Assembly (NCBI GenBank): GCA_016784965.1
Contig: JADHTQ010000020.1
Location: forward strand, 1 to 64,000
DNA from: Bacteriovoracaceae bacterium
Lineage (GTDB): Bacteria; Bdellovibrionota; Bacteriovoracia; Bacteriovoracales; Bacteriovoracaceae
Direction of reading: 5' to 3'
DNA length: 64,000 bases
In this document: in pieces, positions 1 to 9,227 of the stretch
How the letters are laid out: each line of letters starts with the position of its first letter
How positions within the stretch are numbered: the first letter of the stretch is position 1
Position numbers and translations under genes: made by a program
Notes under the pieces: generated by a model
Told to the model about the DNA's origin: nothing
Databases searched by the model: none
What the model saw: the letters and a program-made list of their open reading frames with translations, nothing else

Positions 1-2
1 AC

Positions 3-122
3 TTTTCTTTGTATAATAGGCCAACATTTATTGTTTGCAGACTGCTTAAGGAAAAATATCGTAAAAATGACCATGTCAATGACCAGGACAGGTATTTGAA
101 GATCAGATCAAGTTTAGGATGA
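3..122 (+). CDS. Possible 3' end of a gene entering from the left
   Basis: The reading frame starting at base 3 stays open for 39 codons to a TGA at 120-122 and encodes a basic, mixed-composition tail containing RPTFIVCRLLKEKYRKND. The other two plus-strand frames are shorter or look less protein-like. A hairpin followed by eight T residues lies about 117 bp downstream in the right orientation to end this transcript. The product cannot be identified from 39 residues, and the call could simply be a chance open frame at the window edge. Confidence 0.3.
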   Translation, partial: FSLYNRPTFIVCRLLKEKYRKNDHVNDQDRYLKIRSSLG

Positions 123-238
123 AAAATTCAGGTTAAGGAACCAAATTGAAACTAACTATATTTTCTTTAATAATAGTGTATAACCGATTCATAAAAAGTT
201 ATTTAGTTTTTGTTTCCCCCCACAAAAATTATATTAAT

Positions 239-277
239 GAGGGTAAGTTGAGTTAAGCAATTTACCCTCTTTTTTTT
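239..277 (+). terminator. Rho-independent terminator, possibly bidirectional
   Basis: GAGGGTAA (239-246) pairs perfectly with TTACCCTC (262-269) across a 15-base loop, followed by eight T (270-277). The T-run fits a plus-strand transcript from the left edge. On the minus strand the same stem lies about 20 bp after the livF stop and is followed by an AT-rich stretch ending in five T, so it may also end the liv operon. Confidence 0.6.
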
Positions 278-291
278 CTGGAATTTTTTGA

Positions 292-1008
292 TTAATGACC
301 CAAGTATGCTTTTTGAATTTCTGGATTTTGAATTAATTCACTCGCTGGTCCTTGCATATTGATGGTACCAGTAGTTAAAACATAGGCCTGTGTTGCAATT
401 TTAAGTGCTGCGTATGCATTTTGTTCAACAATTAAAATAGTTGTTCCTCTTTGATTGATCTCTTGAATTGCTTTAAATATAGTTTTAACCAAAATGGGAG
501 CAATACCCAAAGATGGCTCGTCAAGTAGAAGGAGTTGAGGGCGTGCCATCACGGCCCTCGAAATTGCCAACATCTGCTGTTCACCACCTGAAAGTGTGCC
601 GGCTACTTGTTTTCTTCTTTCTTTTAAAACGGGAAAAAGATTAAATACATAATCTTCATCGCTGCGAATTTGTTCTTTATCACTTCTTAAATAGGCGCCA
701 AGATCGAGGTTTTCCTTGACCGTGAGATCTGGAAAAATTAAACGTCCCTCAGGTGATTGAGCTATACCTAAAGAAACAATTTTGTGAGCTGGGTATTTAA
801 AAATTGGCTCATTATTAAATAAAATTTTTCCTGATGATATCGGAAGGATGCCACTAATGGCCTTTAGAGTCGTTGTTTTGCCAGCTCCATTGGCACCTAA
901 AATGGCCACAATTTCTCCACGCTTAACCTCTAAGCTAATACCTTTTATAGCATGAATGGCATCATAGTAGACATTTATATTGTCTACTAACAAAAGCGAA
1001 GATTGCAT
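292..1008 (-). CDS. livF: Branched-chain amino acid ABC transporter ATPase LivF
   Basis: Cytoplasmic ATPase of a high-affinity branched-chain amino acid (or related amino acid/amide) importer. Visible are Walker A GANGAGKT (residues 38-45), the ABC signature LSGGEQQ, Walker B LLLLDEPS followed by LGIAP, and the switch histidine region (here IVEQN, the usual LivF form). Its length of 238 aa is normal. It is the last gene of a five-gene leftward operon, 17 bp after livG. LivF and LivG are separated by the LivF-specific VEQNA motif and the shorter length. Substrate specificity cannot be read from the ATPase. Confidence 0.94.
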   Translation of the reverse strand: MQSSLLLVDNINVYYDAIHAIKGISLEVKRGEIVAILGANGAGKTTTLKAISGILPISSGKILFNNEPIFKYPAHKIVSLGIAQSPEGRLIFPDLTVKENLDLGAYLRSDKEQIRSDEDYVFNLFPVLKERRKQVAGTLSGGEQQMLAISRAVMARPQLLLLDEPSLGIAPILVKTIFKAIQEINQRGTTILIVEQNAYAALKIATQAYVLTTGTINMQGPASELIQNPEIQKAYLGH

Positions 1009-1025
1009 AAAATATATCCTTTCAT

Positions 1026-1799
1026 TTATTGTGTACCAAGATATGCTTCAATCACTTTTGGATTTCCTTGGATGTCTTTAGGCAATCCATGGGCGATTTG
1101 CATTCCATAATCAACAACATGTATTTTTTCACATACCTCCATTACTAATTTCATATCATGTTCAATGAGCAAAATAGCAATTTGGAATTTATCTCTAAGC
1201 CATCTGATTAGATCAGTTAGCTCTTTAGTTTCTTTAGGATTCATCCCCGCAGCGGGCTCATCGAGCAGAAGAACTTTTGGTCTTGTTGCTAATGCCCTGG
1301 CAATTTCTAAGCGTCGTTGCATACCATAGGGAAGATTTTTTGCGAGGTAATTTTTTTTATCACTTAAGTCAAAGATCTCTAAAAGCTCAAGAGTTTCATT
1401 TTCTAATCTCTTCTCTTCCGAGTGAAATTTTTTATTTCTAAAAACGGATGACAATAAACCATAATTCATGCGGAAGTGACCTGCGATGCGAATGTTATCA
1501 AAAACTGTTAGGTCTTTAAATAATCTTATATTCTGAAAGGTTCTAGCAATTCCTAATTGAGTTATAACTGCCGGCCTTCTATTTTTAATGCTTTTTTGGT
1601 CTAAAATGATGTCACCAGCACTGGGTGTGTATATACCGGTGATCATGTTGAAGATGGTTGTCTTGCCTGCACCATTGGGCCCTATTATGCCGATAAGGTC
1701 AGTTTTTTTTAGTTGTATACAAAAGTTATCTACTGCAACTAGACCACCAAATCTCATGGTTATTTCTTTTGTTTCTAGGATAACTGAGTTGTCGAGCAT
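1026..1799 (-). CDS. livG: Branched-chain amino acid ABC transporter ATPase LivG
   Basis: Second ATPase of the importer. Walker A GPNGAGKT lies near residues 40-47, the Q-loop context is ARTFQNIRLF, which is typical of LivG, the signature region is LPYGMQRRLEIARAL, Walker B is LLLDEPAAGMNP and the switch region is LIEHDM. The length is about 257 aa. The ATG at 1799 shares one base with the livM stop codon; a GTG one codon upstream is also possible. Translational coupling within the operon is likely. Confidence 0.94.
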   Translation of the reverse strand: MLDNSVILETKEITMRFGGLVAVDNFCIQLKKTDLIGIIGPNGAGKTTIFNMITGIYTPSAGDIILDQKSIKNRRPAVITQLGIARTFQNIRLFKDLTVFDNIRIAGHFRMNYGLLSSVFRNKKFHSEEKRLENETLELLEIFDLSDKKNYLAKNLPYGMQRRLEIARALATRPKVLLLDEPAAGMNPKETKELTDLIRWLRDKFQIAILLIEHDMKLVMEVCEKIHVVDYGMQIAHGLPKDIQGNPKVIEAYLGTQ

Positions 1800-2671
1800 C
1801 ACAGTTTGGACCTTCTAAACCATGACTTTATGTCAAGTTCATGCTTACCAAATATTCCACCGGGACGAGCAAGCATTAAGATGATTAATAGTAGTGAATA
1901 TACAACCATCCTCCACTGAGATATGGTTTCACCAAAAAAACGAAGCAACTCTGGTAGAACAGTTAAAATGATTGCACCAATAATAGAGCCAGTGATAGAG
2001 CCAAGCCCACCAAGGATTACCATTAATAAAATAATTACACTCCATAAAAAAGTAAAACCGTTGGGGTGTAAAAATTGTTGAGCGTGGGCAAACAAAGATC
2101 CTGCTAAACCGGCAAATCCCGCACCGATAACGAATGCGAGAGTTTTATATTTAAAAGTGTGTATACCCATACTTTCTGCTGCAATCTCATCTTCTCTGAT
2201 ACTAATAATAGCGCGTCCATGAGTGCTGTTAATTATATTTGCAATAATGATTATAGTTATAACTACCCATGAATATACCCAAAATAGATTGCTCCAATTT
2301 GGTATGTTAGTAAATCCTCTGGCTCCCCCTACAACATCGAGGTTAACAATTACAATTCTGATAATTTCGCTAAAACCTAAAGTGGCAATTGCTAAATAGT
2401 CACCTCTTAATCTAAGACATGGAACACCTATAATAACACCAGCAAAAGCGGCACTTATAAAGCCCACGATGCAAGAGATGAAAAGATTTATAAAGTCAGG
2501 CACCGGCAAGGCCATGTATACGCTGTAAGCAGCTCCAGTATAGGCACCAACTGCCCAAAAACCAGCATGGCCCAAGGAAAATTGCCCACAAATCCCATTG
2601 ATAAGATTGAGGCTAACCGCCAAAATGATGAATATACCTGTGTTGAGAGTAAGGTGTGCTATGTAATCCAT
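1799..2671 (-). CDS. livM: Branched-chain amino acid ABC transporter permease LivM
   Basis: Inner-membrane permease of 290 aa with eight or more hydrophobic helices. It carries the family stretch INGICGQFSLGHAGFWAVGAY near the N-terminus, RLRGDYLAIATLGFSEIIRI in the middle and a cytoplasmic EAA-like loop ESMGIHTFKYK. It is on the short side for LivM because it lacks the N-terminal extension seen in some proteobacteria. Its start shares one base with the end of livH, so the two permease subunits are probably translated in equal amounts. Confidence 0.93.
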   Translation of the reverse strand: MDYIAHLTLNTGIFIILAVSLNLINGICGQFSLGHAGFWAVGAYTGAAYSVYMALPVPDFINLFISCIVGFISAAFAGVIIGVPCLRLRGDYLAIATLGFSEIIRIVIVNLDVVGGARGFTNIPNWSNLFWVYSWVVITIIIIANIINSTHGRAIISIREDEIAAESMGIHTFKYKTLAFVIGAGFAGLAGSLFAHAQQFLHPNGFTFLWSVIILLMVILGGLGSITGSIIGAIILTVLPELLRFFGETISQWRMVVYSLLLIILMLARPGGIFGKHELDIKSWFRRSKL

Positions 2672-3570
2672 TACACTTTCTCTTTTATATTTTTACCTAA
2701 AATACCAGTAGGCTTTACTAATAGAATAAATATTAAAATGGCAAAAGCTATAGCATCTCGATAGGTACTGGCCCAAAATCCCATTACTAAATTTTCGGCT
2801 ATACCTAAAATTAATCCACCGACTACTGCACCAGGAATGTTTCCAATTCCTCCTAAAACTGCAGCAACAAATGCTTTAAGACCCGGGATAAGCCCCATCA
2901 TAGGCTCAATGGTGCTATAGTATAGTCCTACCAAAACTCCAGCAGCACCGGCCAGGGATGCACCTATAAAAAAGGTAATAGAGATAATGCGATTTGTGTT
3001 TATTCCCATTAGCTCAGCTGCTTCGCGATTATAACTAGTTGCTCGCATCGCCTTACCAACCTTGGTGTAGCCAACTAACCACCAAAGAAAAAGCATCAAG
3101 ACAAAAGTGACACCCACGATGATTATTTGGGTACTGGTGAACATGATCTCTCCAAACATAAAGGTTTGATCATTGATGACTGAAGGAAACGCCTTGGGTT
3201 CAGCTCCGATTACTCCTTGGCCTAGATATTGAAAAAAAAGTGAAGTACCAAGTGCCGTGATTAGTGCTGGAATTCGACCTGCACTTCTGATAGGTCGATA
3301 CACTAATCGCTCCACTATAACGGCTACTATACCTGATCCAATCATGGCAACTGGGAATGCTATCCACAATGAATGGCCAGCTATTACCACGTAAAAGCCA
3401 AGAAAAGCTCCTATCATGTAGAACTCACCGTGAGCAAAATTGATGAGTCTTATAATTCCATAGACCATGGTATAGCCCAAGGCAATTAAAGCATAGATGC
3501 TTCCCTGGGCCAGTCCATTTATAAAATATTGAACTAGATCATAAAAAAAGTAGATAGTGTCTTCAAGCAT
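2671..3570 (-). CDS. livH: Branched-chain amino acid ABC transporter permease LivH
   Basis: Inner-membrane permease of 299 aa and partner of LivM. Diagnostic stretches are NGLAQGSIYALIALGYTMVYG at the N-terminus, INFAHGEFYMIGAF, and the EAA loop with NREAAELMGINTNRIIS. A typical C-terminal segment GGIGNIPGAVVGGLILG follows. It begins 5 bp after the stop of the binding-protein gene and overlaps livM by one base, so it belongs to the same transcript. Confidence 0.94.
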   Translation of the reverse strand: MLEDTIYFFYDLVQYFINGLAQGSIYALIALGYTMVYGIIRLINFAHGEFYMIGAFLGFYVVIAGHSLWIAFPVAMIGSGIVAVIVERLVYRPIRSAGRIPALITALGTSLFFQYLGQGVIGAEPKAFPSVINDQTFMFGEIMFTSTQIIIVGVTFVLMLFLWWLVGYTKVGKAMRATSYNREAAELMGINTNRIISITFFIGASLAGAAGVLVGLYYSTIEPMMGLIPGLKAFVAAVLGGIGNIPGAVVGGLILGIAENLVMGFWASTYRDAIAFAILIFILLVKPTGILGKNIKEKV

Positions 3571-3575
3571 ATAAC

Positions 3576-4733
3576 TTATGGATCAACTTTTTGGACGAAG
3601 ACATTGCCAGCAGGTGTAGTTTTTAAAACGACTGCACTTTTAACCGCATTTCTGTTTTTATTTATTGTTATATTTCCAGTGATTGCTGAGAAATTTTTAG
3701 TGTTATTAATGGCCACTTTTATCTCTTCACGGCTTAGATTTTTAGCATTTTTTAGAGCGTTGGCCAAGATGAAAGTAGCATCATAACCCAAAGCTGCCAT
3801 TGCGCCTGGTCTTTCATTATATTCCTTTTTAAACTCCTTAACAAAATTTTGCACTTTAGGGCTGCTATCATCGGGAGAAAAGTGAGAACTTAAATAATGA
3901 CCAGTGATGGCCTCTTTACCAGCAAGTTGCTGTAATTTTGGAGAATCCCATCCATCTCCACCGAGAAATGGTACATTAAATCTCATCTGATGAGCTTGCT
4001 TTAAAATAAGGCCCACTTCAGTGTAATATCCAGGAACAAAGATGACGTCTGGCTTCTTTCTCTTAACTCTTCTTAAAATGCTTCTAAAATCAACATCTTT
4101 TTGCTGATAAGCAAAATCATCTTTTGAAACGATAGTTCCTCCAAATTCTTGGAATTTTTGCCTAAAAACCTTTGCTAGACCTTTTGAGTAATCATTAGCG
4201 TTATCAACAATAATTGCGGCCCTTGATTTTTTTAATGTCTCTTTAGCAAATTTGGCCATTACCACACCCTGAAAATCATCAGTAAAACAGGCACGACTGA
4301 TATAATCACCCATCATAGTGACTTTTGGGTTGGTCGAAGAAGGAGTAAGAAGAGGCACTTTAGCTTTTTGGGCTATCGGAGCACCGGCCAAAGTATTACT
4401 ACTAGCAACTGCGCCAAGTACTACAGATACTTTATCCATATCGATAAGTTTTCTAACTGCATTGGCCGACTCAAGTGGCTCACCTTTGTTATCTTCTAGA
4501 ATCAACCTGATTTTTCGTCCAGCAATTCCTTCTTTATTAATTGTTTTTAAAGCTAATTTGATACCACTTATACTTTCTTGACCAAAAGTAGCGGTAGGAC
4601 CAGTCATGGCGAAGACTGCACCGACGTCTATGGTTGGCTTTGATTTATTTGAATAAGCGTTAGACACAGTTAAGGAAATGATTCCAAGATAAATTAGGAT
4701 ATTTTTTATAATTTTTATGAAAGACGAATTCAT
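3576..4733 (-). CDS. livK: Branched-chain amino acid ABC transporter substrate-binding protein
   Basis: Periplasmic type-I binding protein of 385 aa. An N-terminal signal peptide (hydrophobic residues 8-25, cleavage expected after SNAYS) precedes the family start IDVGAVFAMTGPTATFGQES. Other family features are LILEDNKGEP, VLGAVASSNTLAGAPIAQKAKVPLLTP and a DG-containing hinge GGDGWDS. A strong ribosome binding site, GAGGAG, lies 6 bases before the ATG. It is the first gene of the liv operon; the promoter should lie in 4734-4868. Whether the ligand is Leu/Ile/Val, another amino acid or an amide cannot be told. Confidence 0.92.
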   Translation of the reverse strand: MNSSFIKIIKNILIYLGIISLTVSNAYSNKSKPTIDVGAVFAMTGPTATFGQESISGIKLALKTINKEGIAGRKIRLILEDNKGEPLESANAVRKLIDMDKVSVVLGAVASSNTLAGAPIAQKAKVPLLTPSSTNPKVTMMGDYISRACFTDDFQGVVMAKFAKETLKKSRAAIIVDNANDYSKGLAKVFRQKFQEFGGTIVSKDDFAYQQKDVDFRSILRRVKRKKPDVIFVPGYYTEVGLILKQAHQMRFNVPFLGGDGWDSPKLQQLAGKEAITGHYLSSHFSPDDSSPKVQNFVKEFKKEYNERPGAMAALGYDATFILANALKNAKNLSREEIKVAINNTKNFSAITGNITINKNRNAVKSAVVLKTTPAGNVFVQKVDP

Positions 4734-4868
4734 TTTTGACTCCTCAATTTACTGAAGTTTTTTAAGTAAGTGGTAAGCTAAACAAAATAATTAGAATTAT
4801 TTTGCTATAAAGTCAATGTTCTTGAAATTATTATCTATCCAGGAACTCTTAAATGTAAGAAAGTGTGA

Positions 4869-5270
4869 TTAATGATGGTTTTCTAGAACATGAGGAAAAA
4901 GAATCAGTTCTTCGGATTTCATTCTAAGTGTTAGTAGTTCCAGAAGATTCTTTAGATTATTCTTTAGTTCATTTTGGTTTTTGATTTCATGATAAGTATC
5001 AAAAAAATATACTACATTATCGCGTAACATATTGTATTCGTCTGAGAACACCTGCAGCATTCTTACATTAAAAGTGTCAAATTTTGTTGCATGTTTTACC
5101 TTTTTAAAGAATAGGTCCCTCTCTTTATCCATGTGAAACAATAATAAGCCTTTTAATGAACTCATCTTAGGATCCATATCTGCTCCATAAAAATCATCAC
5201 AATCGATTGATTTAAAAAAATCAATTATCGAAGAGTGTTCATCTAAAAGGTCATTAATTGTGTGTCGCAC
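4869..5270 (-). CDS. Hemerythrin-like four-helix protein with incomplete ligand set
   Basis: A protein of 133 aa predicted to be all helical, with HHE-domain hallmarks: LLDEHSSI, then LLLFHMDKERDLFF, then SEELILFPHVLENHH. I chose the GTG at 5270 because GGAGG lies 5 bases upstream of it; an ATG at 5294 in the same frame has no such site. Classical hemerythrin-like proteins bind a di-iron centre for O2, NO or iron handling. Here the third and fourth helix histidines appear replaced (SDEYNML and LRMKSEE), so iron binding may be altered. It stands alone downstream of the liv promoter region. Confidence 0.55.
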   Translation of the reverse strand: MRHTINDLLDEHSSIIDFFKSIDCDDFYGADMDPKMSSLKGLLLFHMDKERDLFFKKVKHATKFDTFNVRMLQVFSDEYNMLRDNVVYFFDTYHEIKNQNELKNNLKNLLELLTLRMKSEELILFPHVLENHH

Positions 5271-5410
5271 GACAACCTCCAAGGCAAAAAACATACCTAC
5301 TATAATTATATCCCTGCATTAAGCTTTCTCATAAATTAGTGCAAGCATTTTGTTACTAGGTTTTATAACTGCCTGTAATTCAAATAAATGAGTGAATTAT
5401 AAGCATTATT

Positions 5411-5448
5411 AAAAGTGCCAAAATATTGGGTCAAAATGGGGCCTTTTT
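5411..5448 (-). terminator. Weak hairpin after the small secreted-protein pair
   Basis: AAAAG-T-GCC (5411-5419) can pair with GGCCTTTT (about 5440-5447), with one bulged base. On the minus strand the stem is followed by TTTTAATAA, which fits termination of the leftward transcript ending at 5454. The loop is long (about 20 bases), so this is tentative. Confidence 0.35.
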
Positions 5449-5453
5449 GGAAT

Positions 5454-5735
5454 TTATCTAATAATATTAACTACTTTTTTTCTTTTAAAACCGTAGGGAT
5501 TTGCCCTTCTTGTGATGTATTTAAGTGGAACATCATACTTGAAAGTATCATTTACCTTTAATGTGATTCCCATTTTAACTATAAACTCTCTGTTTACATG
5601 AATTGTTCTCTTTTTATTCTTTATAAAATAACTTACTTTATTAAATCCTGTTACTTTTCCCTCAATGGGAATTAAAACACCTGCAGAGATTTGGAATGTA
5701 AGTATAAAAAAAAAGATGGTCGAAGTTAACCGCAC
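5454..5735 (-). CDS. Small exported protein of unknown function
   Basis: 93 aa with an N-terminal signal peptide (residues 1-18, ending SAG) followed by a basic, beta-rich stretch (GKVTGFNKVSYFIKNKKRTI). No cysteine and no recognised domain. It starts 12 bp after the stop of the upstream 439-aa gene on the same strand, so the two are probably co-transcribed and may work together in the periplasm. Confidence 0.6.
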   Translation of the reverse strand: MRLTSTIFFFILTFQISAGVLIPIEGKVTGFNKVSYFIKNKKRTIHVNREFIVKMGITLKVNDTFKYDVPLKYITRRANPYGFKRKKVVNIIR

Positions 5736-5747
5736 AGCTTAGGCCTT

Positions 5748-7067
5748 TTACAAGTTTCGTGTCCCAGAAGTGCCTGATGGCCCTGGAGCAGCTTCTGTGG
5801 GTACCGGTGATATTTCACTTATGTTTTTTGTATAAATATCATCACATCTGGAGGCCACTTTTTCGTAATCGTTTCTTGATTGTACAGTTGGATTGGTAAT
5901 AATCGATGCATCGCGACCGATAATTCTTTTTAATTCAGGGTCTTTTAAGTTTGATGCAATATGCCCTATCATTTTATCATATGAGGGTAAAGCATTGTGG
6001 TCTACGTGGTCTCCAGGGTAGAACTCAAGGGCACTTCCTGTGAAGCTACATTTTGGATAATAGAGATTTTTTCCTACCTGAATGTACTTGTAATCTTCTT
6101 TTACAATTCCACCATAATCAGCATTTTTTACCGATCTAATAACTGGATTTTTTTGTACAACTGCAGGGCAACGATAAGTAACTTTTGGTTTAAGTGTGTG
6201 TCCCTTTGATTTTAATACCTGGCACTCAGTATTGCCAATTTTCACTTTAAAATTTTCTTTAACGTCTCCAGTTTTTTTAAATTCTTTTAAAGCTTGTGAT
6301 GCGATATAGTCCATTATAGATGTGCGCATGGCCTCAACACCTAAAACTTTGGAGGAATCATTTATATCTTTGTTTGGATTGCGGTAAAAATCTACTCCAT
6401 AAGCAAACATGGCACAAAGTAGAAGATCTGAAGGTCCTTGAACTTTCTGAAGTTGTTTGGAGCTTAAATAGCTATTGCGCGAAAAGTGGGGTACTCCATA
6501 TTGGCTGGGATTGTTGTTGTTGGTAGTCATTGCCCATTCAAGCTTGAATCCAGGTTGCTTTCCATAGATAGAGCCCAAGGCGGCACTGATTTTGCGTCCT
6601 TTTTCAGCTTTTCCAGTAGGAAATTCAGTAAAATCAGATACTGTAAGTCCCTGTAATAATCCAATCGTTTTTTTGCGTAGAAACATTTTTTTTAGTTTTT
6701 CACGAGTCAATCCGGCTTCTTTTAAAGCTTCATCAGTTATGGCCTCATCTAGATATCCAAAGATCTCAGCAATAGAATTTTCTGTTGAAAAGAGAGTGTC
6801 TCTTTGGTCGATGGCCCATGCCCACATATCACCAAAGCTGTCATGAAAAATAAATGGAGAGTCAGAAAGTACTTTATCACCATCTCCGACAACTTTTGCT
6901 GCAAATGATAATTCTTGATCTGCAGGCGTTTGCTTAGAGAGTCCTCTAGTTTTAAATTGCTTTTTTGCAGGTTGCACTACTAAATCAAAAGGTTTGTAAG
7001 AGCAGGCCATTACTTGATTTATTGAAACGGCTATAAAAAATATAAAAAATAGTAAATAGATCTTCAT
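5748..7067 (-). CDS. Exported protein, possibly a lipoprotein, of unknown function
   Basis: 439 aa. A hydrophobic signal segment (residues 3-19) ends in VMAC at residues 19-22, which could be a lipobox; if so the mature protein would be lipid-anchored at Cys22. The mature part has scattered cysteines (LLLCAMF, TECQVL, YRCPAV, PKCSFT, SRCDDI) that could form disulphides, and a Pro/Gly/Ser/Thr-rich C-terminal tail. A GGGGAG site precedes the ATG. No family is recognised. It heads a two-gene leftward transcript divergent from the hydrolase gene at 7239. Confidence 0.65.
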   Translation of the reverse strand: MKIYLLFFIFFIAVSINQVMACSYKPFDLVVQPAKKQFKTRGLSKQTPADQELSFAAKVVGDGDKVLSDSPFIFHDSFGDMWAWAIDQRDTLFSTENSIAEIFGYLDEAITDEALKEAGLTREKLKKMFLRKKTIGLLQGLTVSDFTEFPTGKAEKGRKISAALGSIYGKQPGFKLEWAMTTNNNNPSQYGVPHFSRNSYLSSKQLQKVQGPSDLLLCAMFAYGVDFYRNPNKDINDSSKVLGVEAMRTSIMDYIASQALKEFKKTGDVKENFKVKIGNTECQVLKSKGHTLKPKVTYRCPAVVQKNPVIRSVKNADYGGIVKEDYKYIQVGKNLYYPKCSFTGSALEFYPGDHVDHNALPSYDKMIGHIASNLKDPELKRIIGRDASIITNPTVQSRNDYEKVASRCDDIYTKNISEISPVPTEAAPGPSGTSGTRNL

Positions 7068-7238
7068 GACTTCTCCCCTTCCAGGAAATTAAAATTGTTT
7101 GCCACCAGACCCAATTATTGTCCCTTAAATTCGATCAATACTCAATAGGCATTATTCACTGCTTGCACATATACATGTACTTTGGTAGGAGTTTTAGCAG
7201 GGGGATAGGCCCTTAAACTTACAAAATGGAGCAGTGCA

Positions 7239-8336
7239 ATGAAGCTTTCAAATTTAATAATTATTTTTGTGTTAGCGCAACTAGTTAATTTTTCTGCGAT
7301 TGCCTCACCTTGCCTAGACGCAAGCAGCTGTAGGGGCATGATTACTATGTCGGGTAAAAAAATACCATATTACAGAAATTATCCTTTGAGTGGTCCAAAT
7401 GTATCGGTCAGTAAGGCAATTGTAGTAATTCATGGAAATGGTCGAACTGCAAGTAGCTATTTTGAGTCTATTGTTCAAGCTGCTAGAATTGCCGAAGGCA
7501 GGTATCGTTCTCGTGCAACTTCAAGTACCATTATTGTTGCCCCTCACTTTCGTTTTAAATCTGATATGGATAATGCCGAAGCCTCTAAAAGCTTGTATTG
7601 GGATAATGGCTGGAAAGCAGGAAATGATGCAAAAAATAAACAAATTAGCTCCTATCAAGTTATTGACCACATTCTTGGTAGGTTAAATGACAGAAATAGA
7701 TTTCCCAAGTTAAAAAAAATTACAATGGTCGGACATTCGGCCGGAGGACAGTTTGTACAGCGTTATGCAGCGGGATCAAAGAAGCCATCTTCACTTAGAT
7801 CTAGCTTGGGTATCAAGTTTATTGTCGCCAATCCCTCAAGCTATATGTATTTAAATGATAAAAGAAGAGTTCCAGGTACAAGTAATTTTTCCTTACCATT
7901 TGTAGTTATCCCCTTTCCCCCCTTTGTGGCACCTCATCCAAAATTTCCTAAAGTGAAGGAGGATGATGAATCTGATGATAATAGTAAGCGCAATATGTTT
8001 TGTCCCGACAGTTATCATAAATACAAATATGGTATGAATGGGCGAAACCGTTACATGAATAAATCCTCAAAATCTACAACTCGTTCTCAATACAAAAAAA
8101 GAAGTGTGGTCTATTTTCTTGGAACTGACGATGATGTTTGGGATGAGGATCTTGCGATCTCTTGCTCGGCCATGGTTCAAGGAAAAAATCGCTATCAAAG
8201 AGGTGCAAACTTTAAAAAGTTTATGGATAAGTTCTATAATGGGCATAAACACAGCTTTAAAAAGGCCCAAGGAATCGGTCATACAAGTAGGGGCATGTTT
8301 AAATCTGACGAAGGTGTAAAACTTCTTTTCTACTAG
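7239..8336 (+). CDS. Secreted alpha/beta-hydrolase
   Basis: 365 aa with a signal peptide (about residues 1-23). The alpha/beta-hydrolase fold is indicated by a strand and oxyanion segment IVVIHGNGRTASSYF, the nucleophile elbow TMVGHSAGGQF (Ser in G-H-S-A-G), an acid candidate in the loop LGTDDDVWDED, and a late histidine in KAQGIGHTSRGMF. Relatives include esterases and peptidase-like hydrolases acting outside the cell; the substrate is unknown. The segment between the elbow and the acid loop holds a lysine-rich insert. GGAG upstream supports the ATG. It converges with the parvulin gene 13 bp downstream. Confidence 0.72.
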   Translation: MKLSNLIIIFVLAQLVNFSAIASPCLDASSCRGMITMSGKKIPYYRNYPLSGPNVSVSKAIVVIHGNGRTASSYFESIVQAARIAEGRYRSRATSSTIIVAPHFRFKSDMDNAEASKSLYWDNGWKAGNDAKNKQISSYQVIDHILGRLNDRNRFPKLKKITMVGHSAGGQFVQRYAAGSKKPSSLRSSLGIKFIVANPSSYMYLNDKRRVPGTSNFSLPFVVIPFPPFVAPHPKFPKVKEDDESDDNSKRNMFCPDSYHKYKYGMNGRNRYMNKSSKSTTRSQYKKRSVVYFLGTDDDVWDEDLAISCSAMVQGKNRYQRGANFKKFMDKFYNGHKHSFKKAQGIGHTSRGMFKSDEGVKLLFY

Positions 8337-8349
8337 GAAAGTAAAGTCT

Positions 8350-9168
8350 TTATTTCAACTTATCTCTATGGATTTTGATTTTTGCCTTTGATCTCATATC
8401 GGCAAAGTATTTTGCTAGGATTTTATCTCTTTTTTGGTCATAAACTACTTTTTTGTAGCGTTGAAGGGCAATATCTTTAAAATTTCTGATTGCCATGAGT
8501 TTTATTATATGGAAACCAAATTGTGTTCTAACAGGCGGAGAGATATATCCAGGTTTTTTGCCCCTAATTGCCTTAAAGTATTCTGGAGCAAGGTTGACAG
8601 CAGGTTGAAATCCTACATCACCACCATTTTTGGCAGCAGCAGTTTGGGCATATTTATTTGCTAGTTCTGCAAACCTGTCAGGGGAGTTTTTAAGCATGGC
8701 ATACAGTTTTAGTGCTTGCTCTAGGGCCAACTTTTCCTCTTTCACTTTAGGATCAATGGGGAGCCTTAGAAGAATGTGAGCAGTACGATACTCAGGGTGT
8801 GATTTGTAGTACTGTTTTACATCATCATCGCTGACTTTAATTTTCTTTAAACTGTGCTCTAGATCTTTGGAAATTTGCGCATGGTAGAGAATATCTTCCA
8901 TCTTTCTTTTTACTAATGGATTACTTGATAGTTTTTCTTTTTTTGCCTTTTGGATTCCAAGCTCGCGGTTAATTAGATCGTTGATCACCTTATCTCTTGT
9001 TACCATAGTGCTTCCGACAAACATCATATTTTGTCTGTAGGTTTGAAGAAATACTGACTTGGTGATTTTAGATCCATTAACAGTTGCAACGATATCGTCT
9101 TTTTTGCTAGCGTGGGCAGTAGTTATTAGCGTCAAAAATGTGATCAACAATAATAATTTATTTTTCAT
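8350..9168 (-). CDS. Periplasmic parvulin-type peptidyl-prolyl isomerase (SurA/PrsA-like)
   Basis: 272 aa. A signal peptide (residues 1-20, ending AHAS) is followed by a helical SurA_N-like region (residues 25-130) and one parvulin domain (about 130-235). Parvulin hallmarks are EYRTAHILLRL, FAELANKYAQT, AKNGGDVGFQ and PPVRTQFGFHIIKL. Such proteins isomerise Xaa-Pro bonds and chaperone outer-membrane or secreted proteins. The neighbouring hydrolase and exported proteins are possible clients, but nothing in the sequence shows this. Confidence 0.85.
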   Translation of the reverse strand: MKNKLLLLITFLTLITTAHASKKDDIVATVNGSKITKSVFLQTYRQNMMFVGSTMVTRDKVINDLINRELGIQKAKKEKLSSNPLVKRKMEDILYHAQISKDLEHSLKKIKVSDDDVKQYYKSHPEYRTAHILLRLPIDPKVKEEKLALEQALKLYAMLKNSPDRFAELANKYAQTAAAKNGGDVGFQPAVNLAPEYFKAIRGKKPGYISPPVRTQFGFHIIKLMAIRNFKDIALQRYKKVVYDQKRDKILAKYFADMRSKAKIKIHRDKLK

Positions 9169-9227
9169 ACCAAAAATCCCTTTTATAAAAAAATAACTTA
9201 TCTATAAGTATTGATATATATTAAACG

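Noticed and set aside
7142-7339. 65-codon minus-strand frame across the start of the hydrolase gene
   Set aside because: Overlaps the signal peptide of a well-supported gene on the other strand and has no family features.
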